From CAG-791 sp963605745 (lineage in GTDB: Bacteria; Bacillota; Clostridia; Lachnospirales; Lachnospiraceae), in assembly GCA_963605745.1 (NCBI GenBank), contig CAVCWT010000001.1, positions 62,001 through 126,000 on the forward strand: a stretch of 64,000 nt of DNA. The letters run 5' to 3'. This document shows, piece after piece, positions 15,460-25,429 of this stretch; position 1 is the stretch's first letter, and the number at the start of each line of letters is the position of its first letter. The notes beneath the pieces were generated by a model, which did not search any database, was not told the DNA's origin, and saw only the letters and a list, made by a program, of their open reading frames with translations. The translations under genes and the position numbers were made by a program.

Positions 15460-18400
15460 CTATAGTCTGATCTCCTGATTCAGACAGAAGGAATAGATGA
15501 TTTTCTCTGTGACCGGCAGCTGCAGAAGGTTCCAAAGAGCCTCTGCATACTCAGCAAGCTGCATCTGATAGCGTTCCACCAGTTCCCTGGCATCCTTTAC
15601 CCTGTCTGTCTTATAGTCTACCACAATGATGTGGCGATCTACTCCCTCTCCTTCGATGAAAAAGGCATCCATAATTCCCTGAATCAGAATATTCTCCTCG
15701 TTTGGAAACTCCTCGTTCACGCGATTCGCAGGAATCCGGATCACAAAGGGCTGCTCTCTTCGAAGGAGCCCCCTTCCCTGCGCATCCGACATTCTCTGTG
15801 CAAGATCCGATTTCAGAAACGGAAGGAATACGCCCGGCCGCAGCATCGTTTCATATTCTGCAGGCAGCGTCCCATCCTCTATGAGTGCCTGCACCCTGGC
15901 TGTGAACTGCTCTGCCGTCACTGTTCCCGGCTCCTTCCAGACATCATAATCAATTTTCTCGCACATCCTGTGAATTGCAGTTCCTCGCTCTGCTCCCTGC
16001 AGCGTGCCGCTCTGTCTCTCGTTTTCTTCGATTTCACACGCAAAACGAGGCTTTGCCAGAACGGACTTGTCCGGATACCATTCTGCGGCCCCCTCTCCCG
16101 GAGCACGCATCTCACTCTCCTCGAGCATCGCAGCACGCTTTAACTCTGTTACCGTTGTCTTGGTAAAAAGCCCTTTCAGATTTTCATAAGGATATCTCCA
16201 GGAAAACCGCTCCTGCAGCTGCCTTGCAAGTGCAGGCTCCGGCAGAATTCCGGGATCCGGCACTCCGGTCTCTTTTCCGGACAGCACCGCCTTTTCCGTC
16301 ATCTGAAGCGTTTGCAGCAGCATTCCCTGGGTCGCCTGATTTTCCAATGCCAATAGCTGCAGATCCGAGACGGTCATCTGCTGCAGCCGAATCGGCTGCG
16401 CCCCTTCCGCCTCCAGTGCCTCCATACTCTCCAGAATCAGCGGAAGGTACCCGGAAGCTTTGCGGATGACAGAAACCGGCAGCTGCTGCACCGGCAAATC
16501 TACGGCAGACAATTCCGTTTGCAGACTGCAAAGTGCCTTGTCCGCATCACGGACGTATCCTGTCAGGATCAGTTTCTCCTTGGCTCTTGTCATAGCAACA
16601 TACAGAACGCGCAGCTCTTCTCCAAGAGAATCCCCTGCAATCTTGTCTGCTACTGCCCGCTGGCGCAGTGTCGTGATCCTGCTGCGCAGACTTGGCACAA
16701 CCAGATTGACACCTAGCCCCATATCCTCATCAACAATAACCTGCCCCCTTGTATCCCGGGAAAAGGCAAACCTTGCTCCCAGACCGCTGACAAAGCAGAC
16801 AGGATATTCCAATCCCTTACTCTTATGAATGGTTGTCAGCCGGACAACATCCGCATTCTCATCCAGGGTGCCGGCCTCTCCGTAATCCACATCAAATGCA
16901 CGCATCTGATCGATGTAGCGAAGGAACCGAAATAACCCGGCATAGTCGCCCTGTTCGAATTCCTTGGCTTTTACCAGAAGGGAATGAAGATTCGCAAAGC
17001 GCCTCTCTCCTGCAGGCAGCGCTCTGACATAATTCTCGTATCCTGTTTCCCGAACGAGCTTTCCTACCAGTTCATGGATGGGCGTCGTTGCCATCTGCGC
17101 GCGATAGGAATCCAGTTCCTCCAGAAAGTTCCGGCAGCGCTCCTTTAGTTCTAAAGGCAGCGTGGCAAGATGCTCTTCCTCCATTCTTCCTGCCGCAGCC
17201 GCAACGCAGTCATACAGCATCACCTTTTTTCTGTCCGCATCATCTCCGCCATGAATCCCATGAATCGTATAGATGCTCCGCAGCTGGCCGATCTCATCCT
17301 CCGAAAAGCCGCCGTAATAGCCCCGTAGCACGCCATAGAGCGGAATGTCCTGCCTCGGGTTATCAATGACACGCAGCATCTGCAGGACCTCGCGCACCTC
17401 CTCTGCGGCAAAATATCCTCCCTTATATTCCAGATAAAGAGGAATTCCCTCCTTCTCAAAGATCTCTCGAAAGGCATCCTGCCTGCCCGATGTCGAGCGC
17501 AGCAAAATAACGATATCGCCATACCGAACAGGCCGCAGCTTTTTGGTTTCCTCATCCGTAACCAGAAGCGTCCCCATCAGAGAATGGATTTTCTGAGCTA
17601 CAGCCAGGGCCTCTTTTCTGGCAGAAGAGAGCTCTGCAATCTCGTCCTCTTCCTCAGCATCCTCCGGGACCTTTCCGTCTATGAGAAGGAGTTCTGTCTG
17701 ATACGGATTCTCCGTTGCCGGTTCCTTGCCTTCCCCCGCACTCTCCGGGTAGCAGGCGCCCAGCTTCAGAGAAACGGTTTCGTCATAATCCACACCACCG
17801 ATCTCGCGGCGCATCACCTTGCCGCAGATCCCGTTTGCCGCATCCAGCACCTCTTTTCTGGATCGAAAGTTCTGATCCAGATCGATGCGCTCGGTTTCTT
17901 TATCCTCGAATGGATACGAATCGAATTTTGCCTGGAAAATGGCCGGTTTGGCATTTCGAAAGCGGTAGATGCTCTGTTTGACATCCCCAACCATGAATCT
18001 GGCATACCGGCCCTCTCGATTGGACACAAACCCGCATCTCTTCTCCCCGGCCAGTGCAGACAAAAGGAGCTCCTGCACATCATTGCTGTCCTGATATTCG
18101 TCAATCAGAATCTCGTCATAGTAATCCCGCAGGCCCTCTGCTGTCTTTTTCAGAAAGATGTTGCCATCCTCCCTGCGCTCCACCAACAGCTCCAGCGCAA
18201 GGTGCTCCAGATCCGAGAAATCTATGAGATTTTTGTCTCGTTTTCTGGACCAGAGAAGGTCCTGATATCCAATCGTTAAATCCACCAGGGTTGCCAGCGG
18301 CTCCTGCACCATCTGCATTCGCTCCACAGTCTGTGCCGGATCCTCATTGACACTGGCACGCAGCTCCTCAAGGCGCTTTTTCAAGGCTGTTCGAAGGCTG

Positions 18401-19350
18401 CTCACTGCCTCCTTGTGCTGCACATTGATTCCGTTCTCCTGGGCTTTTCGAACCGGAGGGAGCTTTTCAAAAGAAAAACCGGCAATCTGCAGCAATTCTT
18501 CCCGAACACCTTTTGCTGTTTTCTCTTCCACCAGCCTTTCCGTGAGTCGCCTGGATGTCTCCTCCAGCTGTCCAAAGAGTGCATCGTCCTCCCTTTCCAG
18601 CACATCCAGATAGGGAAAGGGGCCATCCGGAAGTGCTGCAAGCCTTTGCATGGCCTTATGGGATCTTGCCATCTCCGGCAGCTGCTGCACCTTGGCAAGG
18701 AGCAGCTCCCGGTACCATTCGCAGGACTCGAGCTCCTCTATGCTCTGCACATCGTAGTCCTTTTTTCTCTCCTGCAGCCACACCTTCGGAAAAGCCTGGG
18801 AGCTTGCCTTTCGAAAGAGCATTTCAATGAGTTCTTCCAGCGCATCATCACTGCGCTCCGGGCAAAAATACTCCACGCACCGTACAAATGCCGGATCCTT
18901 TTTTGCATACTGCTGCTCCAGAAACTCCTGCAGAACGTCCTTTAGCATCAGCACATTCTGTGTTTCATCCATCAGGCGAAACCCGGGATCCAGCCCGATC
19001 TCACTGAAATGGTTGCGCAGAAGGTAACTGCAAAAGCTGTCAATTGTCGTAATCTGTGCATGATGCAGGAGCGTTTCCTGTCTCTGCAGGTGACGATTTT
19101 CCGGATTCTCCTCGAGCCGGCCTGCAATTGCCTTTGCAATTCGTTCCCTCATCTGCGCCGCAGCCGCTCTTGTAAAGGTCACCACCAGCAGCCGGTCAAT
19201 GTCCATCGGATGCTCGCCTTCACTGATCATCCGCACAATGCGTTCCACCAGAACGGCTGTCTTGCCGCTGCCGGCAGCAGCCGAAACAAGAACATTGTGA
19301 TTTCTGGCATTCAGAATCTTTTTTTGACGATCGGTAAATTCAATTGCCAC
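15460..19350 (-). CDS. addA: ATP-dependent helicase/nuclease subunit A (AddA)
   Basis: A 1296-residue UvrD-type helicase fused to a RecB-type nuclease, one half of the AddAB complex that processes double-strand breaks for recombination. Motifs in order: SAAAGSGKTAVLVERIV (Walker A, near residue 25), DRLLVVTFTRAAAAQMRERI (motif Ia), ILIDEYQDSNDVQ (Walker B, near 420), GDVKQSIYRFRNAKP (motif III), LTTIHKSKGLEYPV (motif V), LRVLYVAMTRAKEKL (motif VI), and the C-terminal nuclease core AERGTAIHRM ... IIVVDYKTDRV. The length is normal. It follows addB by 118 nt. The ATG at 19350 is preceded by GGAGGATACGATTG. Confidence 0.97.
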   Translation of the reverse strand: MAIEFTDRQKKILNARNHNVLVSAAAGSGKTAVLVERIVRMISEGEHPMDIDRLLVVTFTRAAAAQMRERIAKAIAGRLEENPENRHLQRQETLLHHAQITTIDSFCSYLLRNHFSEIGLDPGFRLMDETQNVLMLKDVLQEFLEQQYAKKDPAFVRCVEYFCPERSDDALEELIEMLFRKASSQAFPKVWLQERKKDYDVQSIEELESCEWYRELLLAKVQQLPEMARSHKAMQRLAALPDGPFPYLDVLEREDDALFGQLEETSRRLTERLVEEKTAKGVREELLQIAGFSFEKLPPVRKAQENGINVQHKEAVSSLRTALKKRLEELRASVNEDPAQTVERMQMVQEPLATLVDLTIGYQDLLWSRKRDKNLIDFSDLEHLALELLVERREDGNIFLKKTAEGLRDYYDEILIDEYQDSNDVQELLLSALAGEKRCGFVSNREGRYARFMVGDVKQSIYRFRNAKPAIFQAKFDSYPFEDKETERIDLDQNFRSRKEVLDAANGICGKVMRREIGGVDYDETVSLKLGACYPESAGEGKEPATENPYQTELLLIDGKVPEDAEEEDEIAELSSARKEALAVAQKIHSLMGTLLVTDEETKKLRPVRYGDIVILLRSTSGRQDAFREIFEKEGIPLYLEYKGGYFAAEEVREVLQMLRVIDNPRQDIPLYGVLRGYYGGFSEDEIGQLRSIYTIHGIHGGDDADRKKVMLYDCVAAAAGRMEEEHLATLPLELKERCRNFLEELDSYRAQMATTPIHELVGKLVRETGYENYVRALPAGERRFANLHSLLVKAKEFEQGDYAGLFRFLRYIDQMRAFDVDYGEAGTLDENADVVRLTTIHKSKGLEYPVCFVSGLGARFAFSRDTRGQVIVDEDMGLGVNLVVPSLRSRITTLRQRAVADKIAGDSLGEELRVLYVAMTRAKEKLILTGYVRDADKALCSLQTELSAVDLPVQQLPVSVIRKASGYLPLILESMEALEAEGAQPIRLQQMTVSDLQLLALENQATQGMLLQTLQMTEKAVLSGKETGVPDPGILPEPALARQLQERFSWRYPYENLKGLFTKTTVTELKRAAMLEESEMRAPGEGAAEWYPDKSVLAKPRFACEIEENERQSGTLQGAERGTAIHRMCEKIDYDVWKEPGTVTAEQFTARVQALIEDGTLPAEYETMLRPGVFLPFLKSDLAQRMSDAQGRGLLRREQPFVIRIPANRVNEEFPNEENILIQGIMDAFFIEGEGVDRHIIVVDYKTDRVKDARELVERYQMQLAEYAEALWNLLQLPVTEKIIYSFCLNQEIRL

Positions 19351-19468
19351 AATCGTATCCTCCGAGTTTAAAAGCGGTAAGACGCTTCACCATCCCGCAG
19401 CTATCGCCGCGCCTTTCAACGATGCTCTGACGGTGCGGTCTCCTGCATCACATGCATCGCAGCAGGCA

Positions 19469-22400
19469 TCACAGATCTCTGTACTCATACCCCGGAAGTC
19501 TCTTGTCAAATCCGCAGGAATTCTGGAAGGGACAGTACGTACAGGTACTGGTCTGAGGATTCAAACGAATCGGATTCGCATCGATTCGGCCGGACAGGAT
19601 ATCCTGCGACAGTCGGCAGATCGTCTCCTGCACGCTGCCCTCCAGCTCCTCCCATTCCTCCAAAGAGAGCGACTTGCTGCCGCTTTTGGAGATAGAGCCA
19701 TCCTTATTGATCCGAATCGGAACGACCTTTGAGGTTCCTCCCGCGCCGAGACTATGATCCAGGTGTTGCAGGGCATCCTTTTCACAGCTCACATACCCGG
19801 TGGGCCGAAGGCTCCTTCGCACCAAGGTCACCTCCTTATCCAGTGCGCTCTTTTCCCCAGCCACTGACAGTTCCTGCAGAATCTCCTCCGCTTCCTTCGT
19901 ACTCAGCATCGGATTGTCAAATCTGCTGTACAGCATCGCTGCAGGGACCGCCTTGCCGCCTTCTTTTTGCTGCAGAATTTTCCGCTCCGCTGTCATATAC
20001 AGGGGGAGCTGCAGCTGCAGGCCGGCACGCACCTTTTTAAGATCCAGATCCTTACTGCCGGATTTATAGTCCACAATCTTGATATAGACCTGATCATCCT
20101 CTCTTGCCAGATCCACCCGGTCAATCCGTCCCTCCAGAATCAGCTGACCGTCCGGCAGTTCATATTGCAGTTCGCCTTTCCAGCCAAAGCCCTGTTCCAG
20201 AACAGCCGGATAAAAATCCCCCTGCTGCAGCTGGAACTGCAGAGCATCCACCGTCTGTTCCAGGATTCTGCGCATTCTGCCCAGCTGATAGGCACCTCTT
20301 TGCGTTGAATACAGGAGCTGTTCCCGGTAGGTTCCTGCCATTTCCTGCAGCGCCTCCCACACAAGGTTCTCTCCCATTTCTCTGGTATATTCCAGCCACG
20401 AGATTCCTCTTGTCTCAAGGAGCTGTCCAAAGCGCTGCACACTCTCATGCAGAATTGTTCCGGAATCGCTGGCTTCAAAGGTATAGGTCTCCCTCTCCCG
20501 AAGCCGCAACCCGTACTGCAGGAAATGTCTCAAATAACACCCGGCTGCCGTTTCCAGCCGGGTAACAGAGCCCCGGATCACACCCTGATACAAAAGGTTT
20601 GCGGTTTTCTGTGACAACGTAACCGGCGAATATCTTAAAAAGGCAGCATCTCTTAGCTGCCGGATTCTGTGTCTGCCGCCTCTTGCTCTGACCGCGGGGT
20701 CACATTCCTCCGCCTGCAGGCACACGCCGTATAGGGTCAGGAATTCATTCTGCTGTCCCTGGCTTTGCAGGAATCTGCCATCGGCATACTGCCGCAGCGC
20801 CCCCGAAAGAATTCCTGCCGCATCCTTCCGGGCAAACAGCTGCTGCGAGATCGGCCTTTCCTCCCATAGCTCCGGCTCCAGTCCCGGAAACATCTGTCGC
20901 AGAAGGCCCACAAGATAGGACGGCCGAAGACTGCTGCCGTCGGCCGCTGTTTTGGCATAGGAAAGGAACAGGAGCTCTGTGGGCTTGGTCAGGTTCATGT
21001 AGAGATAGAGTCTTTGTGTGTACATTTCCTGCCTTGGGGTCGGTGCCAGTTCAGCCCCGCTTTGCTGCAGAAAATCCGTCATCTGCAGGAATTCTCTGTC
21101 GTAATCCGACAAAAGGCCTCCCTTGGATGCGCTCGCCGGAATCACGCCGTCATTGACCCCCACAAAAAACAGCACCTTGATCTCTGACAGCCTGGTTCTC
21201 TCAATATCTCCGACCAGAATTCTGTCCACCTGCTGCGGCAGCGTTCCAAGACGAATCTCCGCAAAGCCAGCCTCTACCAGCTCCTGAAACTCCCTCGCAG
21301 AAACCTTCTCATCCCCCAACAGCTCATACAGCTGATCCAAAAGCCGTACAACTGCACCGTATATCTGTCGGTACTCCATTGCCGCAGCAAACTCCCCTGC
21401 TGCCTCAAACTCAGCAGCCAGAGCTTCCAACTGCTCCCCTGCCTTCAGTTCCACCAGAAACGTATAAAGCGCCTTCGTCCTCTCCTTTGCTGTTGCATGC
21501 CCCAGATCCTGAAGAGGACGCAGCTTTCCAAGGATCACCTGACGCATCCCTTCGAATTCCTCATCAAAGGCGGTTTCCCATCGCTTTCTCGAGGCAATGC
21601 CGCGTTTGAGACAATAATTCTCCAGCCGGTCAATCTCTTCTGTTGTAAGTCCCGACAAGCCGCTTCGAAGGAAACGAAATACGGTTTCGTAAGAATAATC
21701 CCCTGTGCCGATTTCCAGTCCGCCCCGAATCGTTTCTGTTAACGGATTCTGCAGAATTGCCCGGTTCATATCCAGATAGACCGGAATTTCATACCGTGCA
21801 GCCGCAATGGATATCTCCTCCCCATAACAAGACAGATCCCCTGTAACAATCGCAAAATCCCGGTAGTGATACCCCTTCTCCTCCATGAGCCGGCGAATCT
21901 GCAAAAAGACCTGCCGTACCTCCTCGCCGGGATTGCTCGCCAGCATCAGATGGATCGGCAGCTCTGTTCCCTCCGGATAGCTCTTTACCGGATAGCGGAA
22001 CAGGCAGCTTTCCAGATGCGTCAGCGCAGGATTCCCTGCAAAGCGTCCATGGCCCTTTTCTTCCTTCGTTCGCCCGATATACCGATCTGTTTCATGAACA
22101 ATTCCTGCCCTGCCCGCCATGCGGCTGATAGTAGCAACCGTCTTTCTCGTCAAATAGAACAGATCCTGCTCTTCATAAGGAGCTCCTGCCATGACCTCCT
22201 CCAAAGGAGTCCCACCGTCCTCTGCATAGTCCAGGGCAATGACAACCTTCTTTGCCGTCTGCATCAAGGCCAGAAGGACGCGATTCTGCACCGGTGTGAA
22301 TCCCGTAAAGCCATCAAAAATAATCGTGCTCCCGGCCACCAGCTGCGATCGCGGGATTGCCTCGGCCAGAAGGTCCAGGGTCTCTTCCCCCGTGATGTAA

Positions 22401-22942
22401 CGTTCCTTTCGATCCTCCAGAAAACGCTGATACAACAGTTGCAGGTCCGTCAGCCTTGCAGCCAGACTCCCCTGGCCGCTTTTTGCCGCACACGACGCCA
22501 GTTCTCCCACGTCCTCTGTGCTGATTCCATACTGCATGAACTCAGAAATGACCGACTTAATCTCAGCAATCATCCCCGGCCGCTCCAGCCCGGAATGTAA
22601 AACCTTCAGCTCTTTCCCGCATTTAGCAGCTGTCCTGCGCAAAAGGAGCGTCTTGCCCATGTCATCCAGAACGCCTCTCGGATCTGCCCCCAGCTCCTCA
22701 AAAATACGATGCGAGAGCCGTCCAAAGGAGAGCACATCCACATTCAGAATTCCCTTCCGGTCTCCTGCCTCGAGTACCATCTCCTTTTGTGTCTGCATCG
22801 TATATTGATCCGGAACAACAAGAATATAATTCTCCGAAAAATCCAGCCTCTTTAAGGCATCCTCTGCCCTTTTGATGATCCAGGTATGCAGCTGTTGGCT
22901 CTTACCGGAGCCGGACGGCCCCAGCCAGAATTGATATGACAT
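19469..22942 (-). CDS. addB: ATP-dependent helicase/nuclease subunit B (AddB)
   Basis: A protein of 1157 residues beginning MSYQFWLGPSGSGKS, with Walker A at the very start as in other AddB proteins. I therefore placed the start at 22942 (GGGGGATTTGTT upstream), 13 codons inside the longer frame. Helicase motifs are otherwise degenerate, as expected for a subunit that reads Chi-like sites. The C-terminal nuclease has IVDYKSGSKDLDLKK. The Fe-S cluster cysteines are present: one in TAAGCYLRHFLQYGL and three in TCTYCPFQNSCGFD near the end. It is first in the addB-addA operon. Confidence 0.97.
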   Translation of the reverse strand: MSYQFWLGPSGSGKSQQLHTWIIKRAEDALKRLDFSENYILVVPDQYTMQTQKEMVLEAGDRKGILNVDVLSFGRLSHRIFEELGADPRGVLDDMGKTLLLRRTAAKCGKELKVLHSGLERPGMIAEIKSVISEFMQYGISTEDVGELASCAAKSGQGSLAARLTDLQLLYQRFLEDRKERYITGEETLDLLAEAIPRSQLVAGSTIIFDGFTGFTPVQNRVLLALMQTAKKVVIALDYAEDGGTPLEEVMAGAPYEEQDLFYLTRKTVATISRMAGRAGIVHETDRYIGRTKEEKGHGRFAGNPALTHLESCLFRYPVKSYPEGTELPIHLMLASNPGEEVRQVFLQIRRLMEEKGYHYRDFAIVTGDLSCYGEEISIAAARYEIPVYLDMNRAILQNPLTETIRGGLEIGTGDYSYETVFRFLRSGLSGLTTEEIDRLENYCLKRGIASRKRWETAFDEEFEGMRQVILGKLRPLQDLGHATAKERTKALYTFLVELKAGEQLEALAAEFEAAGEFAAAMEYRQIYGAVVRLLDQLYELLGDEKVSAREFQELVEAGFAEIRLGTLPQQVDRILVGDIERTRLSEIKVLFFVGVNDGVIPASASKGGLLSDYDREFLQMTDFLQQSGAELAPTPRQEMYTQRLYLYMNLTKPTELLFLSYAKTAADGSSLRPSYLVGLLRQMFPGLEPELWEERPISQQLFARKDAAGILSGALRQYADGRFLQSQGQQNEFLTLYGVCLQAEECDPAVRARGGRHRIRQLRDAAFLRYSPVTLSQKTANLLYQGVIRGSVTRLETAAGCYLRHFLQYGLRLRERETYTFEASDSGTILHESVQRFGQLLETRGISWLEYTREMGENLVWEALQEMAGTYREQLLYSTQRGAYQLGRMRRILEQTVDALQFQLQQGDFYPAVLEQGFGWKGELQYELPDGQLILEGRIDRVDLAREDDQVYIKIVDYKSGSKDLDLKKVRAGLQLQLPLYMTAERKILQQKEGGKAVPAAMLYSRFDNPMLSTKEAEEILQELSVAGEKSALDKEVTLVRRSLRPTGYVSCEKDALQHLDHSLGAGGTSKVVPIRINKDGSISKSGSKSLSLEEWEELEGSVQETICRLSQDILSGRIDANPIRLNPQTSTCTYCPFQNSCGFDKRLPGYEYRDL

Positions 22943-23014
22943 AACAAATCCCCCGCAAAAACGATCGGTTAATACCTGCATCCATCATAGCATATCGAAC
23001 ACGCGTTTGTATAC

Positions 23015-23050
23015 AAAAAACCGCCTCTTTGCAAACGCAAAGAGGCGGTT
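23015..23050 (-). terminator. rho-independent terminator of uraA
   Basis: A near-perfect stem, AACCGCCTCTTTGC with GCAAAGAGGCGGTT and an AAAC loop, lies just downstream of the uraA stop. On the minus strand it is followed by TTTTTTG. It separates uraA from addB. Confidence 0.88.
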
Positions 23051-23074
23051 AGTGCTCACACATCTGTATTTAAT

Positions 23075-24469
23075 TCAAGCTCTCTTCTCGGCCTCATCGG
23101 CAAAGTTCTCACCCTGATGGATCTGGAGATCAACACCGGTTGCATTCAGGCTGTTCTCTTCAAAGTTGTAATCCTTGCCGGGCAGGATTGCATTCAGCAG
23201 GATGCCGACAAGAGAACCGGTTGCAAGACCCGAGAAGCTGACAGCACCGATGACAATGGCGCCTGCCGAGGAGTAGTTGATTCCAATGGACAGCACCAGG
23301 ATCATGGCTGCGATCAGGACATTGCGGCTCTTAGAGAAATCAACATGGGTCTCAACAAGGTTGCGGACACCGACAGCAGAGATCATGCCGTACAGCACCA
23401 GCGAAATGCCGCCGATGGTGGCAGAGGGCATTACCTCGATGATTGCTGCAAACTTCGGGCAGAAGGACAACACCGCAGCGATGACAGCAGCCAGACGAAT
23501 GATCGCAGGATCATACACCTTTGTCAGAGTCAGAACGCCGGTGTTCTCACCATAGGTTGTATTTGCAGGGCCGCCGAACAGGGAAGCCAGTGTTGTTGCA
23601 AGGCCGTCACCTGTCAGTGTTCTGTGCAGGCCGGGATCCTTGATGTAGTTCACACCAACAGTGGAGGAAATGGCAGAGACATCACCGATGTGCTCCATCA
23701 TGGTTGCAAAGGCAATAGGAACAATGGTGATCACCGAAGCTGCCAGAAGAGCACCGTCCAGGTTTCCGCTGGTAAAGATAGAGAATACGGTGTTCTCATA
23801 GTGAATCGGGAAGCCAATCCATGCAGCCTCCCTGACAGCAGTAAAGTCGATGTTGCCGGTAACTGCTGCTACCAGATAGGATGCAATAACGCCCAGCAGA
23901 ATCGGAATGATCTTGATCATTCCCTTGCCCCAGATGTTGCAGACAATAACAACAACAATAGCAACCAGTGCAATTCCCCAGTTGGTTTCACAGTTGCTGA
24001 TCGCTGACTGCGACAGGTTCAGACCAATGGCAATGATGATCGGTCCCGTAACCACCGGCGGGAAGAACTTCATGACCTTGTTCGCACCAAAAATACGGAA
24101 CAGAGCTGCCAGAATCAGATAAACCAGACCTGCGCAGGCCACACCAAAGCAGGCATACGGCAGCAGTTCACTGGCAGATCCGTCTGCATTCAGCGGTGCA
24201 ATCGCTGCATAGCCGCCAAGGAACGCAAAGGAGGATCCCAGGAAGGCCGGAACCTTTCGCTTGGTAATCAGGTGGAACAACAGCGTTCCAAGTCCTGCAA
24301 ACAAAAGCGTGGTCGATACATCCAGTCCTGTCAGGAGCGGAACCAGTACGGTCGCACCAAACATGGCGAACACGTGCTGAAAGCCCAGAATGGCAATTCT
24401 GGGCGCTCCCAGTGAGGATGCATCATAGATTGGCTGATCGCCCATAGCATGTTTCTTTTCGTTACTCAA
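23075..24469 (-). CDS. uraA: uracil permease (NCS2 family)
   Basis: A 464-residue transporter of the nucleobase-ascorbate family, probably importing uracil by proton symport. Features: LGFQHVFAMFGATVLVPLLTGLD in TM1, GSSFAFLGGYAAI in TM3, FFPPVVTGPIIIAIGLNLSQSA, FATMMEHIGDVSAISSTVGVNY with the substrate-binding Glu region near residue 240, GPANTTYGENTGVLTLTKVYDP near 290, and about 14 hydrophobic segments. The start is a TTG with GGAGATAAATCA upstream; an internal ATG eight codons in would skip that site. No pyr genes are adjacent. A purine or PyrR-type leader was not recognised in the 150 bp upstream. Confidence 0.93.
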   Translation of the reverse strand: MSNEKKHAMGDQPIYDASSLGAPRIAILGFQHVFAMFGATVLVPLLTGLDVSTTLLFAGLGTLLFHLITKRKVPAFLGSSFAFLGGYAAIAPLNADGSASELLPYACFGVACAGLVYLILAALFRIFGANKVMKFFPPVVTGPIIIAIGLNLSQSAISNCETNWGIALVAIVVVIVCNIWGKGMIKIIPILLGVIASYLVAAVTGNIDFTAVREAAWIGFPIHYENTVFSIFTSGNLDGALLAASVITIVPIAFATMMEHIGDVSAISSTVGVNYIKDPGLHRTLTGDGLATTLASLFGGPANTTYGENTGVLTLTKVYDPAIIRLAAVIAAVLSFCPKFAAIIEVMPSATIGGISLVLYGMISAVGVRNLVETHVDFSKSRNVLIAAMILVLSIGINYSSAGAIVIGAVSFSGLATGSLVGILLNAILPGKDYNFEENSLNATGVDLQIHQGENFADEAEKRA

Positions 24470-24518
24470 TGATTTATCTCCCTCTACCCGTTACTCAGTA
24501 ACAGGATTTCATAACAAG

Positions 24519-24548
24519 GGCCGGGGAGAAACTATTTTCTCCCTGGCC
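24519..24548 (-). terminator. hairpin downstream of the Ala/Glu-repeat gene, probable terminator
   Basis: GGCCGGGGAGAA and TTCTCCCTGGCC pair with one mismatch around a short loop. On the minus strand it is followed by CTTGTTAT, a weak T-rich tail. It lies 70 nt past the stop of the gene at 24619 and about 50 nt before uraA, so it could end the first transcript or act as an attenuator for uraA. Confidence 0.5.
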
Positions 24549-24618
24549 TTTGAGATGCACTGCTTATTGTTGATCCGGCCTTGCGCCGGTATCCGCTTTG
24601 CTCTGCCAACAGACGAAT

Positions 24619-25275
24619 TTATTCTTCTTCGTCATCAAAGAACTGCTCAACCTTTCCGGCGTCTGCCGCATCCTTAAGAGCCTCTGCGGTCTCCTGTGCT
24701 GCCTCCTTAACCTCAGCAGCTGCACTCTTAAGAGTTACATAGGAGTTCTTGTCAGCATTTACGGTCTCCTGTGCTGCCTCTGCTGCAGGTGCACCCTCTT
24801 CTGCAGGAGCCGCTTCCTCTGCTGCAGACTCCTCTGCAGGAGCCGCTTCCTCTGCTGCAGATTCCTCTGCAGGGGCTACTGCCTCTTCCTCGTCATCCTT
24901 TTTCTGCAGAATGTCACGAATCCGGCTTGCAGAATCTGTTACGGTTTTGCCCATCTCTTTTGCTGCAGAGCCAACCTCATTGATCACCTCTTCGCCCTTG
25001 GGTCCAACCGCTTCCTTGACCTTATCCATAGCCTGACGGGAGCTGTGCTGAATGGTCGTATAGGCACGTCCTGCTGCCGCCTTAATCGCCTCAGCGGTAT
25101 CCTCTGTCGTTCCCGCCTCGTCTGCGTAATAATCCTTATCGTCTCCTGCCTCGTCCTGATATTCAGACTCGTACAGATCCTCATCCTGTTCCAACTGATT
25201 CACCAACGTGTGAATTCCATATGCTGCCGCCCCCAGCAGTGCAGACCCAAATACCAGCTTTCCAAACTTCTTCAT
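24619..25275 (-). CDS. membrane-anchored Ala/Glu-rich repeat protein
   Basis: A 218-residue protein. A hydrophobic N-terminal segment (MKKFGKLVFGSALLGAAAYGI) is followed by an acidic region and amphipathic helices (SRQAMDKVKEAVG, then GSAAKEMGKTVTDSASRIRDI). A low-complexity stretch of alternating AEE and SAAEEAAPAEE blocks follows (three near-identical 11-residue units, DNA repeats of 33 bp near 24785-24890), and the end is acidic (FFDDEEE). The organisation recalls YtxH-like or apolipophorin-like stress proteins, but I do not assign a family. I chose the ATG at 25275 because GGAGGAAAACACA precedes it. It is divergent from the TetR gene. Confidence 0.7.
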   Translation of the reverse strand: MKKFGKLVFGSALLGAAAYGIHTLVNQLEQDEDLYESEYQDEAGDDKDYYADEAGTTEDTAEAIKAAAGRAYTTIQHSSRQAMDKVKEAVGPKGEEVINEVGSAAKEMGKTVTDSASRIRDILQKKDDEEEAVAPAEESAAEEAAPAEESAAEEAAPAEEGAPAAEAAQETVNADKNSYVTLKSAAAEVKEAAQETAEALKDAADAGKVEQFFDDEEE

Positions 25276-25429
25276 TGTGTTTTCCTCCAAGCAGATTTCT
25301 ATCTGATCTTTCCAGTTTATACCACAATGCGGCAAAAAGAAAGTCATGATTGTGCCCAAAACCAATTTATGCTATTCTGATAGATAATAGACCGAATGAG
25401 TCAACAGTGTAATTCAGGAACATTATACT

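Noticed and set aside
24598..25380. 260-residue Cys/Leu-rich open frame on the plus strand
   Set aside because: It is the mirror of the Ala/Glu repeat gene. The minus-strand gene has a GGAGG site and a sensible N-terminus.
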